64,000 nucleotides of DNA from Streptomyces sp. ITFR-16 (GCF_031844705.1 NZ_CP134609.1:3038001-3102000); one strand, 5' to 3'; shown: positions 15,952 through 24,659, counted from the first letter of the stretch. Numbers and translations: made by a program. Notes: generated by a model not told the origin, from the letters alone.

Positions 15952-16038
15952 GACATTCGGCGCACAACCAACCACTCCCCGGCACGCGTCTAGCAGGCGG
16001 AATCACCGCACTGCGCGCGTGAAGGGGAGTTGGCGTAC

Positions 16039-16764
16039 ATGGGAGTCACAGGGAACATGTGGAACATATCGGGCGCACGAGCACGGCGCGGCCTCGCGCT
16101 GTCCGTCGCCGGCCTGACCGCGATACCGGCCTTCGTCCTGGGCACGGGCACAACCGCCCAGGCGGCGTCCTGCACGGCCTCCAAGGGGCCGTACCAGAAG
16201 CAGGCCGAGAAGTACCTGCACCTCAAGGTCGACGGCAAGCAGTCGGCCGCCGACTGCAAGGCGATCCGGTCGTTCCAGAGCACCTACGGGGTCACCCCCA
16301 CCATCGGCTACGCCGGGCCCGTCACGTGGCGCACCATGCAGACGCTGACCGCCCAGAAGGCGGCCGGGAAGAACCCGAACAAGGCCGGGAAGTGCCCCAC
16401 CAACAAGGGGCGCATCGCGTGCGTCGACCTGACGCGGCAGATCAGCTGGATCCAGGACGGCAAGAAGCTGAAGTTCGGGCCGGTGCCGGTGCGGACCGGA
16501 CGGGACAAGTACGAGACCCGGACCGGCGCGAAGAAGATCTACTGGCGCCACAAGAACCACGTCTCGTCGATCTACCACGTGTCCATGCCGTACTCGCAGT
16601 TCTTCGACGGCGGCCAGGCCTTCCACGCGGTCGGCGTGAAGATGTGGAACCCGCCGGGGTCGCACGGCTGCGTCAACATGCGCACCGCCGACGCGAAGTC
16701 ATACTGGAACCTGTTGAAGAACGGCGACGACGTGTACGTGTACGGGCGCAAGCTGGGGACCTGA
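16039..16764 (+). CDS. L,D-transpeptidase, secreted
   Basis: A 241-aa exported enzyme that makes 3-3 cross-links in peptidoglycan or attaches proteins to it. Signal peptide near residues 15-45 (RRGLALSVAGLTAIPAF, ending TTAQA), a peptidoglycan-binding-like region (YLHLKVDGKQSAADCKAIRSFQ), and a YkuD domain whose active site reads SHGCVNM with the catalytic Cys; the upstream His is in AFHAVG. Start ATG at 16039 is nine bases from GGAG; an upstream in-frame TTG at 16030 sits too close to it. A second L,D-transpeptidase lies at 44515. Confidence 0.92.
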   Translation: MGVTGNMWNISGARARRGLALSVAGLTAIPAFVLGTGTTAQAASCTASKGPYQKQAEKYLHLKVDGKQSAADCKAIRSFQSTYGVTPTIGYAGPVTWRTMQTLTAQKAAGKNPNKAGKCPTNKGRIACVDLTRQISWIQDGKKLKFGPVPVRTGRDKYETRTGAKKIYWRHKNHVSSIYHVSMPYSQFFDGGQAFHAVGVKMWNPPGSHGCVNMRTADAKSYWNLLKNGDDVYVYGRKLGT

Positions 16765-16877
16765 CCGCTTTCCGCTCTTCCCGCCCCCGTTGTCAGTCCC
16801 CTGCGGTAGCTTCCGAAGTGTTGACGGAAGTGAGCGGTGTCACAGCGCGATGACGCGCGGCAGGGGTGAACGACGCG

Positions 16878-17870
16878 ATGAGTGATCTGACGGCGGCGAC
16901 GGCCGATATCGACAGCCGCCTGGAGGGGCACCGGGTCGAGCTGACCGGTTACTGCTACCGGATGCTCGGCTCGGCCTTCGAGGCCGAGGACGCGGTCCAG
17001 GACACGCTGGTGCGCGCCTGGCGCAACTTCGACAAGTTCGAGGGACGTTCGTCGCTGCGGTCGTGGCTGTACCGCATCGCGACGAACGTCTGCCTCGACA
17101 TGCTGAACGCGGGCAACAAGCGGGCCCGGCCCGTCGACCTCTCCGGCCCGACGCCCCTCGCACAGGCCGCGCTCAACCCGCTTCCGGAGAACACCTGGCT
17201 GGAGCCGATGCCCGACGGGCGCATCCTGCCCTCGGTCGCGGACCCGGCCGAGGCCGCCGTGGCGCGCGAGTCGGTACGGCTCGCGTTCGTCGCCGCGCTC
17301 CAGCATCTGCCGCCCAAGCAGCGGGCGGTGCTCATCCTGCGCGAGGTGCTCGCGTGGAAGGCGGCCGAGGTCGCCGAACTGCTCGGCACCACGGTCGCCT
17401 CGGTCAACAGCGCCCTCCAGCGCGCGCGGGCCACACTGACCGAGCAGCAGAACTCCCCCGCCGACGCGGCCGACCCGCTCGACGAGGAGCAGCGCAAGCT
17501 CCTGGAGCGGTACGTGGCGGCGTTCGAGGGGTACGACATGGCGGCGCTGACCGCGCTCCTCCATGAGGACGCTGTGATGACGATGCCGCCGTTCGACCTC
17601 TGGCTCCAGGGGCACGACGACATCACCGGCTTCATGACGTCCTTCGGCGCGAGCTGCGCCGGCTCCCGCCTGATCGCGACGTCCGCGAACGGCACCCCGG
17701 CCTTCGCCCACTACAAGCCGAATCCGGACGGCCCCGGGTTCGTGCCGTGGGCGGTGCAGGTCATCGACATCCGGGACGGCGCGATCACGGGTATGCACTG
17801 CTTCCTGGACACCCCGCGCTGGTTCCCGCTGTTCGGTCTGCCGGACCACCTGGAGGCCGGTGCCGCGTGA
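16878..17870 (+). CDS. ECF sigma factor with C-terminal SnoaL-like domain
   Basis: About 330 aa. Sigma region 2 (ELTGYCYRMLGSAFEAEDAVQDTLVRAWRNFDKFEGRSSLRSWLYRIATNVCLDML) and region 4 (LQHLPPKQRAVLILREVLAWKAAEVAELLGTTVASVNSALQRAR) are followed by a SnoaL/NTF2-like domain from about residue 205 to the end (LLERYVAAFEGYDMAALTALLHEDAVMTMPP, GSRLIATSANGTPAFAHYK). In ECF sigma factors of this type the extension replaces an anti-sigma factor and modulates activity. ATG at 16878 is chosen over GTG at 16866 because of AGGGG spacing. Its stop overlaps the start of a small membrane-protein gene. Confidence 0.92.
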   Translation: MSDLTAATADIDSRLEGHRVELTGYCYRMLGSAFEAEDAVQDTLVRAWRNFDKFEGRSSLRSWLYRIATNVCLDMLNAGNKRARPVDLSGPTPLAQAALNPLPENTWLEPMPDGRILPSVADPAEAAVARESVRLAFVAALQHLPPKQRAVLILREVLAWKAAEVAELLGTTVASVNSALQRARATLTEQQNSPADAADPLDEEQRKLLERYVAAFEGYDMAALTALLHEDAVMTMPPFDLWLQGHDDITGFMTSFGASCAGSRLIATSANGTPAFAHYKPNPDGPGFVPWAVQVIDIRDGAITGMHCFLDTPRWFPLFGLPDHLEAGAA

Positions 17871-18202
17871 GACGTGGTGCGGTGCGGGGGCTGGTGGCGG
17901 GCTGGGTCGCCTTCGCCGTCGCGGGATGGGGAGCCGCGCAGTGGCTGGGCGAACCGGCGGCCACGCCGGGCCCGGCCCCCGGTTCCGTAGCTCCGCCGGC
18001 CCCGGAGGCGGAGCCGGGGCCGCAGCCGGACCCCGCGAACGACTGCGAGAAGGCGATACGGGCCGCGGAGCCGACCCGCCCGCCCGCCCCTTCGGCCACG
18101 GGACTGCCGCCGGCCGGCACGGCTCCGGACGCTGCGGCCGAGGACGGCGCGAAGGCCCTGCTCTACGCGGAGACCTGCGACACGGTGGTGTTCAGCAACT
18201 GA
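17867..18202 (+). CDS. Small membrane-anchored protein coupled to the sigma factor
   Basis: A 111-aa protein with one N-terminal hydrophobic helix (GLVAGWVAFAVAGWGAAQWL), a Pro/Gly/Ala-rich middle and two cysteines (NDCEKAIRA and AETCDTVVF) that could form an extracytoplasmic disulfide. GTG at 17867 overlaps the sigma factor stop (GTGA). No family recognised. Tight coupling suggests a link to the ECF pathway, perhaps as a sensor, but it lacks an anti-sigma domain. Confidence 0.72.
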   Translation: MRRGAVRGLVAGWVAFAVAGWGAAQWLGEPAATPGPAPGSVAPPAPEAEPGPQPDPANDCEKAIRAAEPTRPPAPSATGLPPAGTAPDAAAEDGAKALLYAETCDTVVFSN

Positions 18203-18221
18203 CGGGACGCCGTTCCCCGGA

Positions 18222-18566
18222 TCAGCCGCCGGAGGCCGGGGCCGGCCGCTCCGCCGCCGGGGGCCCGTCGTCGTCCAGGCCCACGACGTCCGCCAGGCCC
18301 ACCAGGTCCAGCAGGGTCCGGAGTTCCGGCGGTACGCGGCGCAGCCGGAGTCTGGGGCCGCCGGCCCGGCGTGCGACGAGCCCCAGTCGGGCTATCGCCT
18401 CGACCAGGGCCAGATCCGGTTGTTCGACCCCGCCGACGTCGCAGTCCACCGGCCGGGCACGGGCGGTTTCCCCGGGCGCGTGCAACAGCGTCTCCAGCTC
18501 CGCGCAGAGTCCGGGCACGGCGGCCCGGGTGACGCGTCCGGAGACGACCAGAACGATCGGGGTCAT
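18222..18566 (-). CDS. STAS-domain protein (anti-anti-sigma type)
   Basis: A 114-aa stand-alone STAS-like domain: MTPIVLVVSGRVTRAAVPGLCAELETLL at the start, VDCDVGGVEQPDLALVEAIARLGLVAR for the strand-turn-helix region, then LRLRRVPPELRTLLDLVGLADVVGL, the usual end of such domains. The phosphorylatable Ser of anti-anti-sigma factors is not clear; the position reads GGVEQPDL, so it may not be regulated by phosphorylation. Start ATG at 18566; GTG at 18575 is possible. Convergent with the preceding small gene. Confidence 0.75.
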   Translation of the reverse strand: MTPIVLVVSGRVTRAAVPGLCAELETLLHAPGETARARPVDCDVGGVEQPDLALVEAIARLGLVARRAGGPRLRLRRVPPELRTLLDLVGLADVVGLDDDGPPAAERPAPASGG

Positions 18567-18649
18567 GGCATCCACATCAGGGAGACCGGCCGGGCGGCGA
18601 AAACTCATCGCCGCCCGGCCGTGCCGTCGCCCCGGCCGGGGGCTGCGCG

Positions 18650-19927
18650 TCAGGCGATCCGTTCCCGCACCACCGGCACCGCCGTGAACGCCGTGCCCGG
18701 GGCCGCGATGTCGTACGCGTCCGGCAGGGCCTTCAGGGCGTAGTCGAACTTCTCCGGGGTGTCCGTGTGCAGGGTCAGCAGCGGCTGGCCCGCCGTCACG
18801 GTGTCGCCGGGCTTGGCGTGCAGTTCGACGCCCGCGCCGGCCTGGACCGGGTCCTCCTTGCGGGCGCGGCCCGCGCCCAGGCGCCAGGCGGCCACGCCGA
18901 CGTCGTACGCGTCGAGGCGGGTCAGGACGCCGGAGGCGGGGGCCGTCACGACGTGCTGTTCGCGGGCGACGGGGAGCGTGGCGTCCGGGTCGCCGCCCTG
19001 GGCGGAGATCATCCGGCGCCAGACGTCCATCGCGGAGCCGTCCGCGAGGGCCTTCTCCGGGTCGGCGTCCTTGAGGCCCGCCGCGTCCAGCATCTCGCGG
19101 GCGAGGGCCAGGGTGAGGTCGATGACGTCCCGGGGGCCGCCGCCGGCCAGGACCTCGACGGACTCGCGGACCTCCAGGGCGTTGCCGGCGGTGAGGCCGA
19201 GGGGGGTGGACATGTCGGTGAGCAGGGCGACCGTGCGGACGCCGCTGTCGGTGCCCAGCGCGACCATGGTGGAGGCCAGCTCGCGGGCGTCCTCGATGGT
19301 CTTCATGAAGGCGCCGGAGCCGACCTTGACGTCCAGGACCAGGGCGCCGGTGCCCTCGGCGATCTTCTTGGACATGATCGAGCTGGCGATCAGCGGGATG
19401 GCCTCGACGGTGCCGGTGACGTCGCGGAGCGCGTACAGCTTCTTGTCTGCGGGGGCCAGGCCGTCGCCGGCCGCGCAGATGACCGCGCCGGTGGTGTCGA
19501 GGACGTTCAGCATCTCGGCGTTGCTGAGGTGGGCGCGCCAGCCGGGGATGGACTCCAGCTTGTCGAGGGTGCCGCCGGTGTGGCCGAGGCCGCGGCCGCT
19601 GAGCTGCGGTACGGCGGCGCCGCAGGCGGCGACCAGCGGGGCGAGCGGCAGGGTGATCTTGTCGCCGACGCCGCCGGTGGAGTGCTTGTCGGTGGTGGGG
19701 CGGGAGAGCGCGTCGAAGTTCATCCGCTCGCCGGAGGCGATCATGGCGGCGGTCCAGCGGGCGATCTCCGTACGGTTCATGCCGTTCAGCAGGATCGCCA
19801 TGGCCAGTGCGGACATCTGCTCGTCGGCGACCTCGCCGCGGGTGTACGCGTCGATGACCCAGTCGATCTGCTCGGGGGTCAGCTCGCCTCGGTCCCGCTT
19901 GGTGCGGATGACGGAGATGGCATCCAT
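18650..19927 (-). CDS. deoA: Thymidine phosphorylase
   Basis: Phosphorolysis of thymidine (and deoxyuridine) to the free base and deoxyribose-1-phosphate in pyrimidine salvage. The 425-aa protein has the pyrimidine phosphorylase layout: an alpha domain (IRTKRDRGELTPEQIDWVIDAYTRGEV), the phosphate and substrate site KHSTGGVGDKITLPLAPLVAACG, the K-ESIPGW segment, a central SSIMSKKIAEG motif, and the C-terminal domain (HAKPGDTVTAGQPL). Start ATG at 19927, with GGAAGGAC about nine bases upstream; an in-frame ATG at 19999 lies inside the promoter. A near-perfect regulon palindrome with an overlapping TAGAGT -10 lies about 60 bases upstream. Confidence 0.95.
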   Translation of the reverse strand: MDAISVIRTKRDRGELTPEQIDWVIDAYTRGEVADEQMSALAMAILLNGMNRTEIARWTAAMIASGERMNFDALSRPTTDKHSTGGVGDKITLPLAPLVAACGAAVPQLSGRGLGHTGGTLDKLESIPGWRAHLSNAEMLNVLDTTGAVICAAGDGLAPADKKLYALRDVTGTVEAIPLIASSIMSKKIAEGTGALVLDVKVGSGAFMKTIEDARELASTMVALGTDSGVRTVALLTDMSTPLGLTAGNALEVRESVEVLAGGGPRDVIDLTLALAREMLDAAGLKDADPEKALADGSAMDVWRRMISAQGGDPDATLPVAREQHVVTAPASGVLTRLDAYDVGVAAWRLGAGRARKEDPVQAGAGVELHAKPGDTVTAGQPLLTLHTDTPEKFDYALKALPDAYDIAAPGTAFTAVPVVRERIA

Positions 19928-19984
19928 GGTCTGGCGTCCTTCCGGCCGGTACGTGCGTGCGCGATGGGTACGCATGAGTCCCGT

Positions 19985-20002
19985 TGACTCTACGCGCATA
20001 GA
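19985..20002 (-). promoter_or_regulatory. deoA promoter/operator (site 2)
   Basis: Read on the minus strand, CTATGCGCGTAG (19990-20001, one change from the add palindrome) runs directly into TAGAGT (19985-19990), a good -10 that shares bases with the palindrome. It lies 13 bases beyond the terminator of the upstream cdd operon, so deoA has its own start. A bound repressor would cover the -10. Confidence 0.65.
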
Positions 20003-20014
20003 GAGAAAAAGAGC

Positions 20015-20048
20015 CGCCGGGTGGGCCCGTGTGCGGGCCCACCCGGCG
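20015..20048 (-). terminator. Terminator of the nucleoside ABC/cdd operon
   Basis: A perfect 15-bp stem (20015-20029 with 20034-20048) with a four-base loop, followed on the minus strand by CTCTTTTTCTCTC. It lies six bases after the cdd stop. This is one of the few textbook U-tract terminators in the window. Confidence 0.9.
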
Positions 20049-20053
20049 GGTTG

Positions 20054-20476
20054 CTAGCCGAGGTGCGACGGGCCGAAGGCCTGGGGCAGCATCTCGTCCA
20101 GGGTGCGGAAGCCGTCCGGGGTCTCCAGGACGAGTTCCGGCCCGCCGAACTCGTACAGCAGCTGGCGGCACCTGCCGCACGGCACCAGGATCTCGCCCGA
20201 CCCGTCCACGCAGGTGAAGTGGGTCAGCCGGCCGCCGCCGGTGGCGTGCAGCTGGGAGACCAGGCCGCACTCGGCGCACAGCCCGATCCCGTACGAGGCG
20301 TTCTCGACGTTGCAGCCGACGATCGTGCGGCCGTCGTCGACCCGGGCGGCGACGCCGACCGGGTAGCCGGAGTAGGGCGCGTACGCCCGGGACATGGCCT
20401 CGCGGGCCGCGGCCCGCAGGGCGTCCCAGTCGGCCCCGGCCACGGCGGTGGCGCCCGCCCCGGAGGTGGGCGTCAC
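20054..20476 (-). CDS. cdd: Cytidine deaminase
   Basis: Hydrolytic deamination of cytidine and deoxycytidine. The 140-aa protein has the zinc-dependent cytidine deaminase signature: AYAPYSGYPVG substrate segment, NVENASYGIGLCAEC with the zinc-ligand Cys and catalytic Glu, and PCGRCRQ with the other two Cys ligands. This Cys3 type is the small tetrameric form. GTG at 20476 overlaps the permease stop (GTGA), making it the last gene of the nucleoside transporter operon, so imported cytidine can be deaminated directly. Confidence 0.95.
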   Translation of the reverse strand: MTPTSGAGATAVAGADWDALRAAAREAMSRAYAPYSGYPVGVAARVDDGRTIVGCNVENASYGIGLCAECGLVSQLHATGGGRLTHFTCVDGSGEILVPCGRCRQLLYEFGGPELVLETPDGFRTLDEMLPQAFGPSHLG

Positions 20477-21762
20477 TTGCCCTGGCCCTTGCGGTAGCGC
20501 ATACCGTCCGCCTTCGGCATCCGCAGCCGCTGCGCGGAGAGCGAGAGGACGAGCAGCGTGACGATGTACGGCGTGGCGCTCACGAACTCCGTGGGCACCG
20601 TGTCCGTGGCGAGGTACCAGACCAGGACGGCGGCGGCGATGACCGCGCTGACGACGCCCTGCACGAAGCTCTTGCGGTAGAGCTTCCAGACGGCGATGCC
20701 TGCCAGCACCACGAAGAGCAGCAGGAGCAGCGCGTGGACGGACTCGCCGCCGTTGCGCAGCTGGAGCGCGTCGGCGAAGCCGAACAGGCCCGCGCCCATG
20801 GCGAGTCCGCCGGGCCGCCAGTTGCCGAAGATCATCGCGGCGAGACCGATGTATCCGCGGCCGCCGGTCTGGCCCTCGTTGTAGATGTGCGAGGTGACCA
20901 GGGACAGGAAGGCGCCGCCGAGTCCGGCCAGGCCGCCGGAGACGATCACCGCGACGTACTTGTACGTGTAGACGTTGACGCCGAGCGACTCGGCGGCCAT
21001 CGGGTTCTCGCCGCAGGAGCGCAGCCGCAGGCCGAAGGCCGTCTTCCACAGGATGAAGAACGTCGCGACGAAGAGGACCACGGCGACGATCGTCAGCAGC
21101 GAGACGTTGGTGACGAGGCCGCCGATGACACCGGCGAGGTCGGAGACGAAGAACCAGTGGTGCTTCTCGATGGAGTGGAGTCCGGAGGAGAGGCCGGGGA
21201 TCGTCACCGAGGTGATGTCGTCGGCCGGCGGGGACTGCTTCGGTGAGCCGCCCTTGGCCGCCGCCTCGCCGGTGTTGAACCAGAGCTTGGCGAAGTAGGT
21301 GGTGAAGCCGAGCGCCAGGATGTTGATGGCGATACCGGAGATGATGTGGTCGACGCCGAAGGTGACGGTCGCGACCGCGTGCAGCAGTCCGCCGAGCATG
21401 CCGCCGATGACACCGGCGAGGACGCCGAGCCAGGGGCTGGTCTGCCAGCCGGCCCAGGCACCGAAGAAGGTGCCCAGGATCATCATGCCTTCGAGGCCGA
21501 TGTTGACCACGCCGGCGCGTTCGGACCAGAGGCCGCCGAGACCGGCGAGGCCGATCGGCACGGCCATCGCGAGGGCCGCGCTGATCTGCCCGGCCGAGGT
21601 GACGTCCTCCGCGCCGGTGATGGCGCGCACGGCGGACAGCGCGAGCAGCGCTCCGGCGATGATCAGCAGGATGACGGGGAAGGAGAGACGGGTACGGCCG
21701 CTCTTGCCGCCTGAGACCTTGGGGGCCGCGGGGGGCGGGGTGGAAGTCGCCGTGACGGTCAC
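20473..21762 (-). CDS. ABC nucleoside permease, second subunit
   Basis: A 429-aa inner-membrane permease of the BPD_transp_2 family, partner of the permease encoded just upstream. Multiple helices (FPVILLIIAGALLALSAV, AALAMAVPIGLAGLGGLW, GLEGMMILGTFFGAWAGW, IISGIAINILALG, YVAVIVSGGLAGLGGAFLSL, HALLLLLFVVLAGIAVWKLY). The family motif SERAGVVNIGLEGMM and the ATPase-contact loop GENPMAAESLGVNV are present. Together with the double ATPase and the Bmp lipoprotein it forms a Bmp/NupNOPQ-type nucleoside importer. Its start overlaps the upstream permease stop. Confidence 0.9.
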   Translation of the reverse strand: MTVTATSTPPPAAPKVSGGKSGRTRLSFPVILLIIAGALLALSAVRAITGAEDVTSAGQISAALAMAVPIGLAGLGGLWSERAGVVNIGLEGMMILGTFFGAWAGWQTSPWLGVLAGVIGGMLGGLLHAVATVTFGVDHIISGIAINILALGFTTYFAKLWFNTGEAAAKGGSPKQSPPADDITSVTIPGLSSGLHSIEKHHWFFVSDLAGVIGGLVTNVSLLTIVAVVLFVATFFILWKTAFGLRLRSCGENPMAAESLGVNVYTYKYVAVIVSGGLAGLGGAFLSLVTSHIYNEGQTGGRGYIGLAAMIFGNWRPGGLAMGAGLFGFADALQLRNGGESVHALLLLLFVVLAGIAVWKLYRKSFVQGVVSAVIAAAVLVWYLATDTVPTEFVSATPYIVTLLVLSLSAQRLRMPKADGMRYRKGQGK

Positions 21763-22874
21763 GCCGACACCTCCTGCTGGTCGGAGTTACGGGCGGCCTG
21801 TGCGGCGAGTTCCGCGCCGACCTTGCTCTGCTGGCGCTTGAGTCCGTAGCGGCGGACGACTTCGTAGGCGATGACGACGCACAGGACGATGACGCCCTGG
21901 ATCACGCCGACGATCTCCTTGTCGTACCCCTCGAACTCCAGCTTTCCGGTGCCGCGCTCCAGGAAGCCCCAGAGCAGCGCGCCGAGCGCGATGCCGATGG
22001 GGTGGTTGCGGCCGAGAAGGGCGATGGCGATACCGGTGAAGCCGATGCCGACCGGGAAGTCGCCGCTGAACTCGTAGCTGTCGTTGAGCAGCGTGGGCAT
22101 GCCGATCAGGCCGGCCACGGCACCCGAGATGAGCATCGAGGTGACGACCATCTTCTTGACGTTGACACCGCTGGCCTCGGCCGCGGAGCCGGAGGCGCCG
22201 ACCGTGCGCAGGTCGAAGCCGAACCGGGTGCGCGAGAGCGTGAACCAGTAGGCGATGCCGGCGACGACCGCGACCACGATGAAGCCCCAGACGGGCGTCG
22301 GGGTGGTCGGGAACTCGAAGAAGTGCGAGGACTCCGGGAGCGGCTTGGTGGAGATCTTGGTGCCGGCCTCGTCGAGGTGGCCGAGGCGGTTCTGCTGGAG
22401 CAGATAGCCGATGATCGCGGTGGCGATGGAGTTCAGCATGATCGTCGAGACGACCTCGCTGACGCCCCGGGTGACCTTGAGGACACCGGCGATCCCCGCC
22501 CACATCGCGCCGACGATCATCGCGGTGAGGATGATCAGCGGGATCTGGAGGGCGCCGGGCAGGGTCAGGGCGCCGCCGAGCGCGGCGGCGAAGAAGGCCG
22601 CGAGGCGGTACTGGCCGTCGACGCCGATGTTGAAGAGGTTCATCCGGAAGCCGACGGCCACCGCGAGACCCGCGAGGTAGTAGGTCGTCGCCTTGTTCAG
22701 GATGTAGACCTGGCTGTCCGACTTCAGGCCGTAGTCGAACATGATGCCGAAGGCGTTGAACGGCTCCTTGCCGGTGGCGGCGAGCACGAGTGCCGTCACC
22801 AGGAAGGCGACCACGATCGCGAGTACGGGGGCCGCGATCCCCAGGAGCAGCCGCTCCTTGTCGATCTTCTTCAT
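21759..22874 (-). CDS. ABC nucleoside permease, first subunit
   Basis: A 371-aa BPD_transp_2 permease. ATG at 22874 (MKKIDKERLL) overlaps the ATPase stop (ATGA). Helices include LLGIAAPVLAIVVAFLVTALVLA, TYYLAGLAVAVGFRMNLFNIGVDGQ (the family's periplasmic motif), IPLIILTAMIVGAMWAGIAGVL and VVSTIMLNSIATAIIGYLL; the ATPase-contact loop is GASGSAAEASGVNV. Imports nucleosides with its partner permease. Confidence 0.9.
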   Translation of the reverse strand: MKKIDKERLLLGIAAPVLAIVVAFLVTALVLAATGKEPFNAFGIMFDYGLKSDSQVYILNKATTYYLAGLAVAVGFRMNLFNIGVDGQYRLAAFFAAALGGALTLPGALQIPLIILTAMIVGAMWAGIAGVLKVTRGVSEVVSTIMLNSIATAIIGYLLQQNRLGHLDEAGTKISTKPLPESSHFFEFPTTPTPVWGFIVVAVVAGIAYWFTLSRTRFGFDLRTVGASGSAAEASGVNVKKMVVTSMLISGAVAGLIGMPTLLNDSYEFSGDFPVGIGFTGIAIALLGRNHPIGIALGALLWGFLERGTGKLEFEGYDKEIVGVIQGVIVLCVVIAYEVVRRYGLKRQQSKVGAELAAQAARNSDQQEVSA

Positions 22875-24532
22875 CGGTCCTCTCCCCCGTTCCGGGGGTC
22901 GGTGTCGGTGCGGTCGGCCGCCGGGTCGTCCGGGGCGAGTGACTTCCCCGGGGCCGGGGGCTCGTCGGACGGCTCCTGCGACGGCTCCTCCGGCGCTTCG
23001 AGGTGGCCGCTGGCCGCACCCGTCATGGCGGAGCCGAGCTCCTCCGGGGTGATGGTCGCCGGGTCGGCGTCCGCGACCAGGCGGCCGCGGTACATGACAC
23101 GCAGGGTGTCGGAGAGCCCGATCAGCTCGTCCAGGTCGGCGGAGATCAGCAGCACGGCGAGGCCCTCGCGGCGCGCCTCGCGGATCTGGTCCCAGATCTG
23201 GGCCTGCGCGCCGACGTCCACGCCCCGGGTGGGGTGCGCGGCGATCAGGAGCTTGGGCGCGTGGCTCATCTCGCGGCCGACGATCAGCTTCTGCTGGTTG
23301 CCGCCGGAGAGCGAGGCCGCGGTGACCTCGATGCCGGGCGTGCGGACGTCGTACTCGCGCACGATCCGCTCGGTGTCGGCGCGGGCCGCCTTGAGGTCGA
23401 GGAACGCGCCCTTGCTGTTGGGGCGTTCGGTGACATGGCCGAGGATGCGGTTCTCCCACAGCGGGGCTTCCAGGAGCAGGCCGTGGCGGTGGCGGTCCTC
23501 GGGGATGACGGCCATGCCGCTCTCGCGGCGCTCGCGCGTCGGGGTGCGGGAGATGTCCGCGGCGTCCAGGGTGAGGGTGCCGGTGTCGAGGGTGCGCATG
23601 CCCATGATCGCGTCGACGAGCTCGGACTGGCCGTTGCCCTCGACGCCCGCGATGCCGAGGACCTCGCCCTTGTGGATGGTGAAGGTGATGCCGTCGAGCA
23701 CGGCACGCACCGCGCCGTCCGGGTCGGTGGCGGTCAGCCGCAGCCCGTCGGCGGTGAGCATCGGGGTGTCGGTGACCGTCGACTCGCGCGTCTCCGGCGA
23801 GGGCAGCTCGCTGCCGACCATCAGCTCGGCGAGCTGCTTGGTGGTGGTGCTCCGCGGGTCGGCGGTGCCCACGGTGGTGCCGCGCCGGATGACGGTGATC
23901 TCGTCGGCGACGGACAGCACCTCGCCCAGCTTGTGCGAGATGAAGATGACGGTGAGGCCCTCGGCCTTGAGCTCGCGCAGGTTGCCGAAGAGCGCCTCGA
24001 CCTCCTGGGGCACGAGGACGGCGGTGGGCTCGTCGAGGATCAGGGTGCGGGCGCCGCGGTAGAGGACCTTGAGGATCTCCACGCGCTGGCGGTCGGCGAC
24101 CCCGAGGTCCTCGACCATGGCGTCCGGGCGGACGCCGAGGCCGTACGCGTCGGAGATCTCCTTGATCTTCGCGCGGGCGCGGTCGCCGATGCCGTACAGC
24201 TTCTCGGAGCCGAGTACGACGTTCTCCAGGACGGTGAGGTAGTCGGCGAGCATGAAGTGCTGGTGCACCATGCCGATGCCGCGGTCGATGGCGTCGCCCG
24301 GGTTGGAGAACGTGGCCTGTTCGCCGTCCACCGCGATGGTGCCCTCGTCCGGCTTCTGCATGCCGTACAGGATCTTCATCAGAGTGGACTTGCCGGCGCC
24401 GTTCTCACCGACGAGGGCGTGGACGGTGCCGCGGCGCACGGTGATGTCGATGTCGTGGTTGGCCACGACCCCGGGGAACCGCTTGGTGATGCCGCGGAGC
24501 TCCACGGCATGGGGACTGCTGGACGCGTTGAT
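22871..24532 (-). CDS. Double ATP-binding subunit of nucleoside ABC importer, odd start codon
   Basis: About 553 aa with two ABC modules, as in sugar and nucleoside importers. The first has Walker A GENGAGKS, Q-loop MVHQHFML, a signature region LGVADRQRVEILK and Walker B LILDEPTA; the second has GVEGNGQS, signature LSGGNQQK and LLIAAHPTRGVDVGAQ, with the usual weak Walker motifs. The tail is acidic and Pro-rich. The start is a problem: AAGGAG at 24541-24546 is ideally placed for codon 24530-24532, which is ATC. No ATG, GTG, TTG or CTG occurs between it and GTG at 24505, which would remove the first residues. Upstream frames (GTG near 24703, ATG at 24733) would place the promoter inside the gene. 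I take the ATC as the most likely position. Confidence 0.85.
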   Translation of the reverse strand: MNASSSPHAVELRGITKRFPGVVANHDIDITVRRGTVHALVGENGAGKSTLMKILYGMQKPDEGTIAVDGEQATFSNPGDAIDRGIGMVHQHFMLADYLTVLENVVLGSEKLYGIGDRARAKIKEISDAYGLGVRPDAMVEDLGVADRQRVEILKVLYRGARTLILDEPTAVLVPQEVEALFGNLRELKAEGLTVIFISHKLGEVLSVADEITVIRRGTTVGTADPRSTTTKQLAELMVGSELPSPETRESTVTDTPMLTADGLRLTATDPDGAVRAVLDGITFTIHKGEVLGIAGVEGNGQSELVDAIMGMRTLDTGTLTLDAADISRTPTRERRESGMAVIPEDRHRHGLLLEAPLWENRILGHVTERPNSKGAFLDLKAARADTERIVREYDVRTPGIEVTAASLSGGNQQKLIVGREMSHAPKLLIAAHPTRGVDVGAQAQIWDQIREARREGLAVLLISADLDELIGLSDTLRVMYRGRLVADADPATITPEELGSAMTGAASGHLEAPEEPSQEPSDEPPAPGKSLAPDDPAADRTDTDPRNGGEDR

Positions 24533-24659
24533 GACGCACTCTCCTTGGCAGGAGCGGAGGGCGGAGGCGGTGAGGACGGAGACGGGAGGGGCGGGTGGGG
24601 CTCGATGGCGTAGGCGGGGCTGTGCGGGCGGGGCGGAAAAAGGTACCGCGCCGAGGCCG

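Noticed and set aside
23003-24613. Plus-strand frame of about 536 codons opposite the ABC ATPase
   Set aside because: Antisense shadow of a gene with full ABC motifs.
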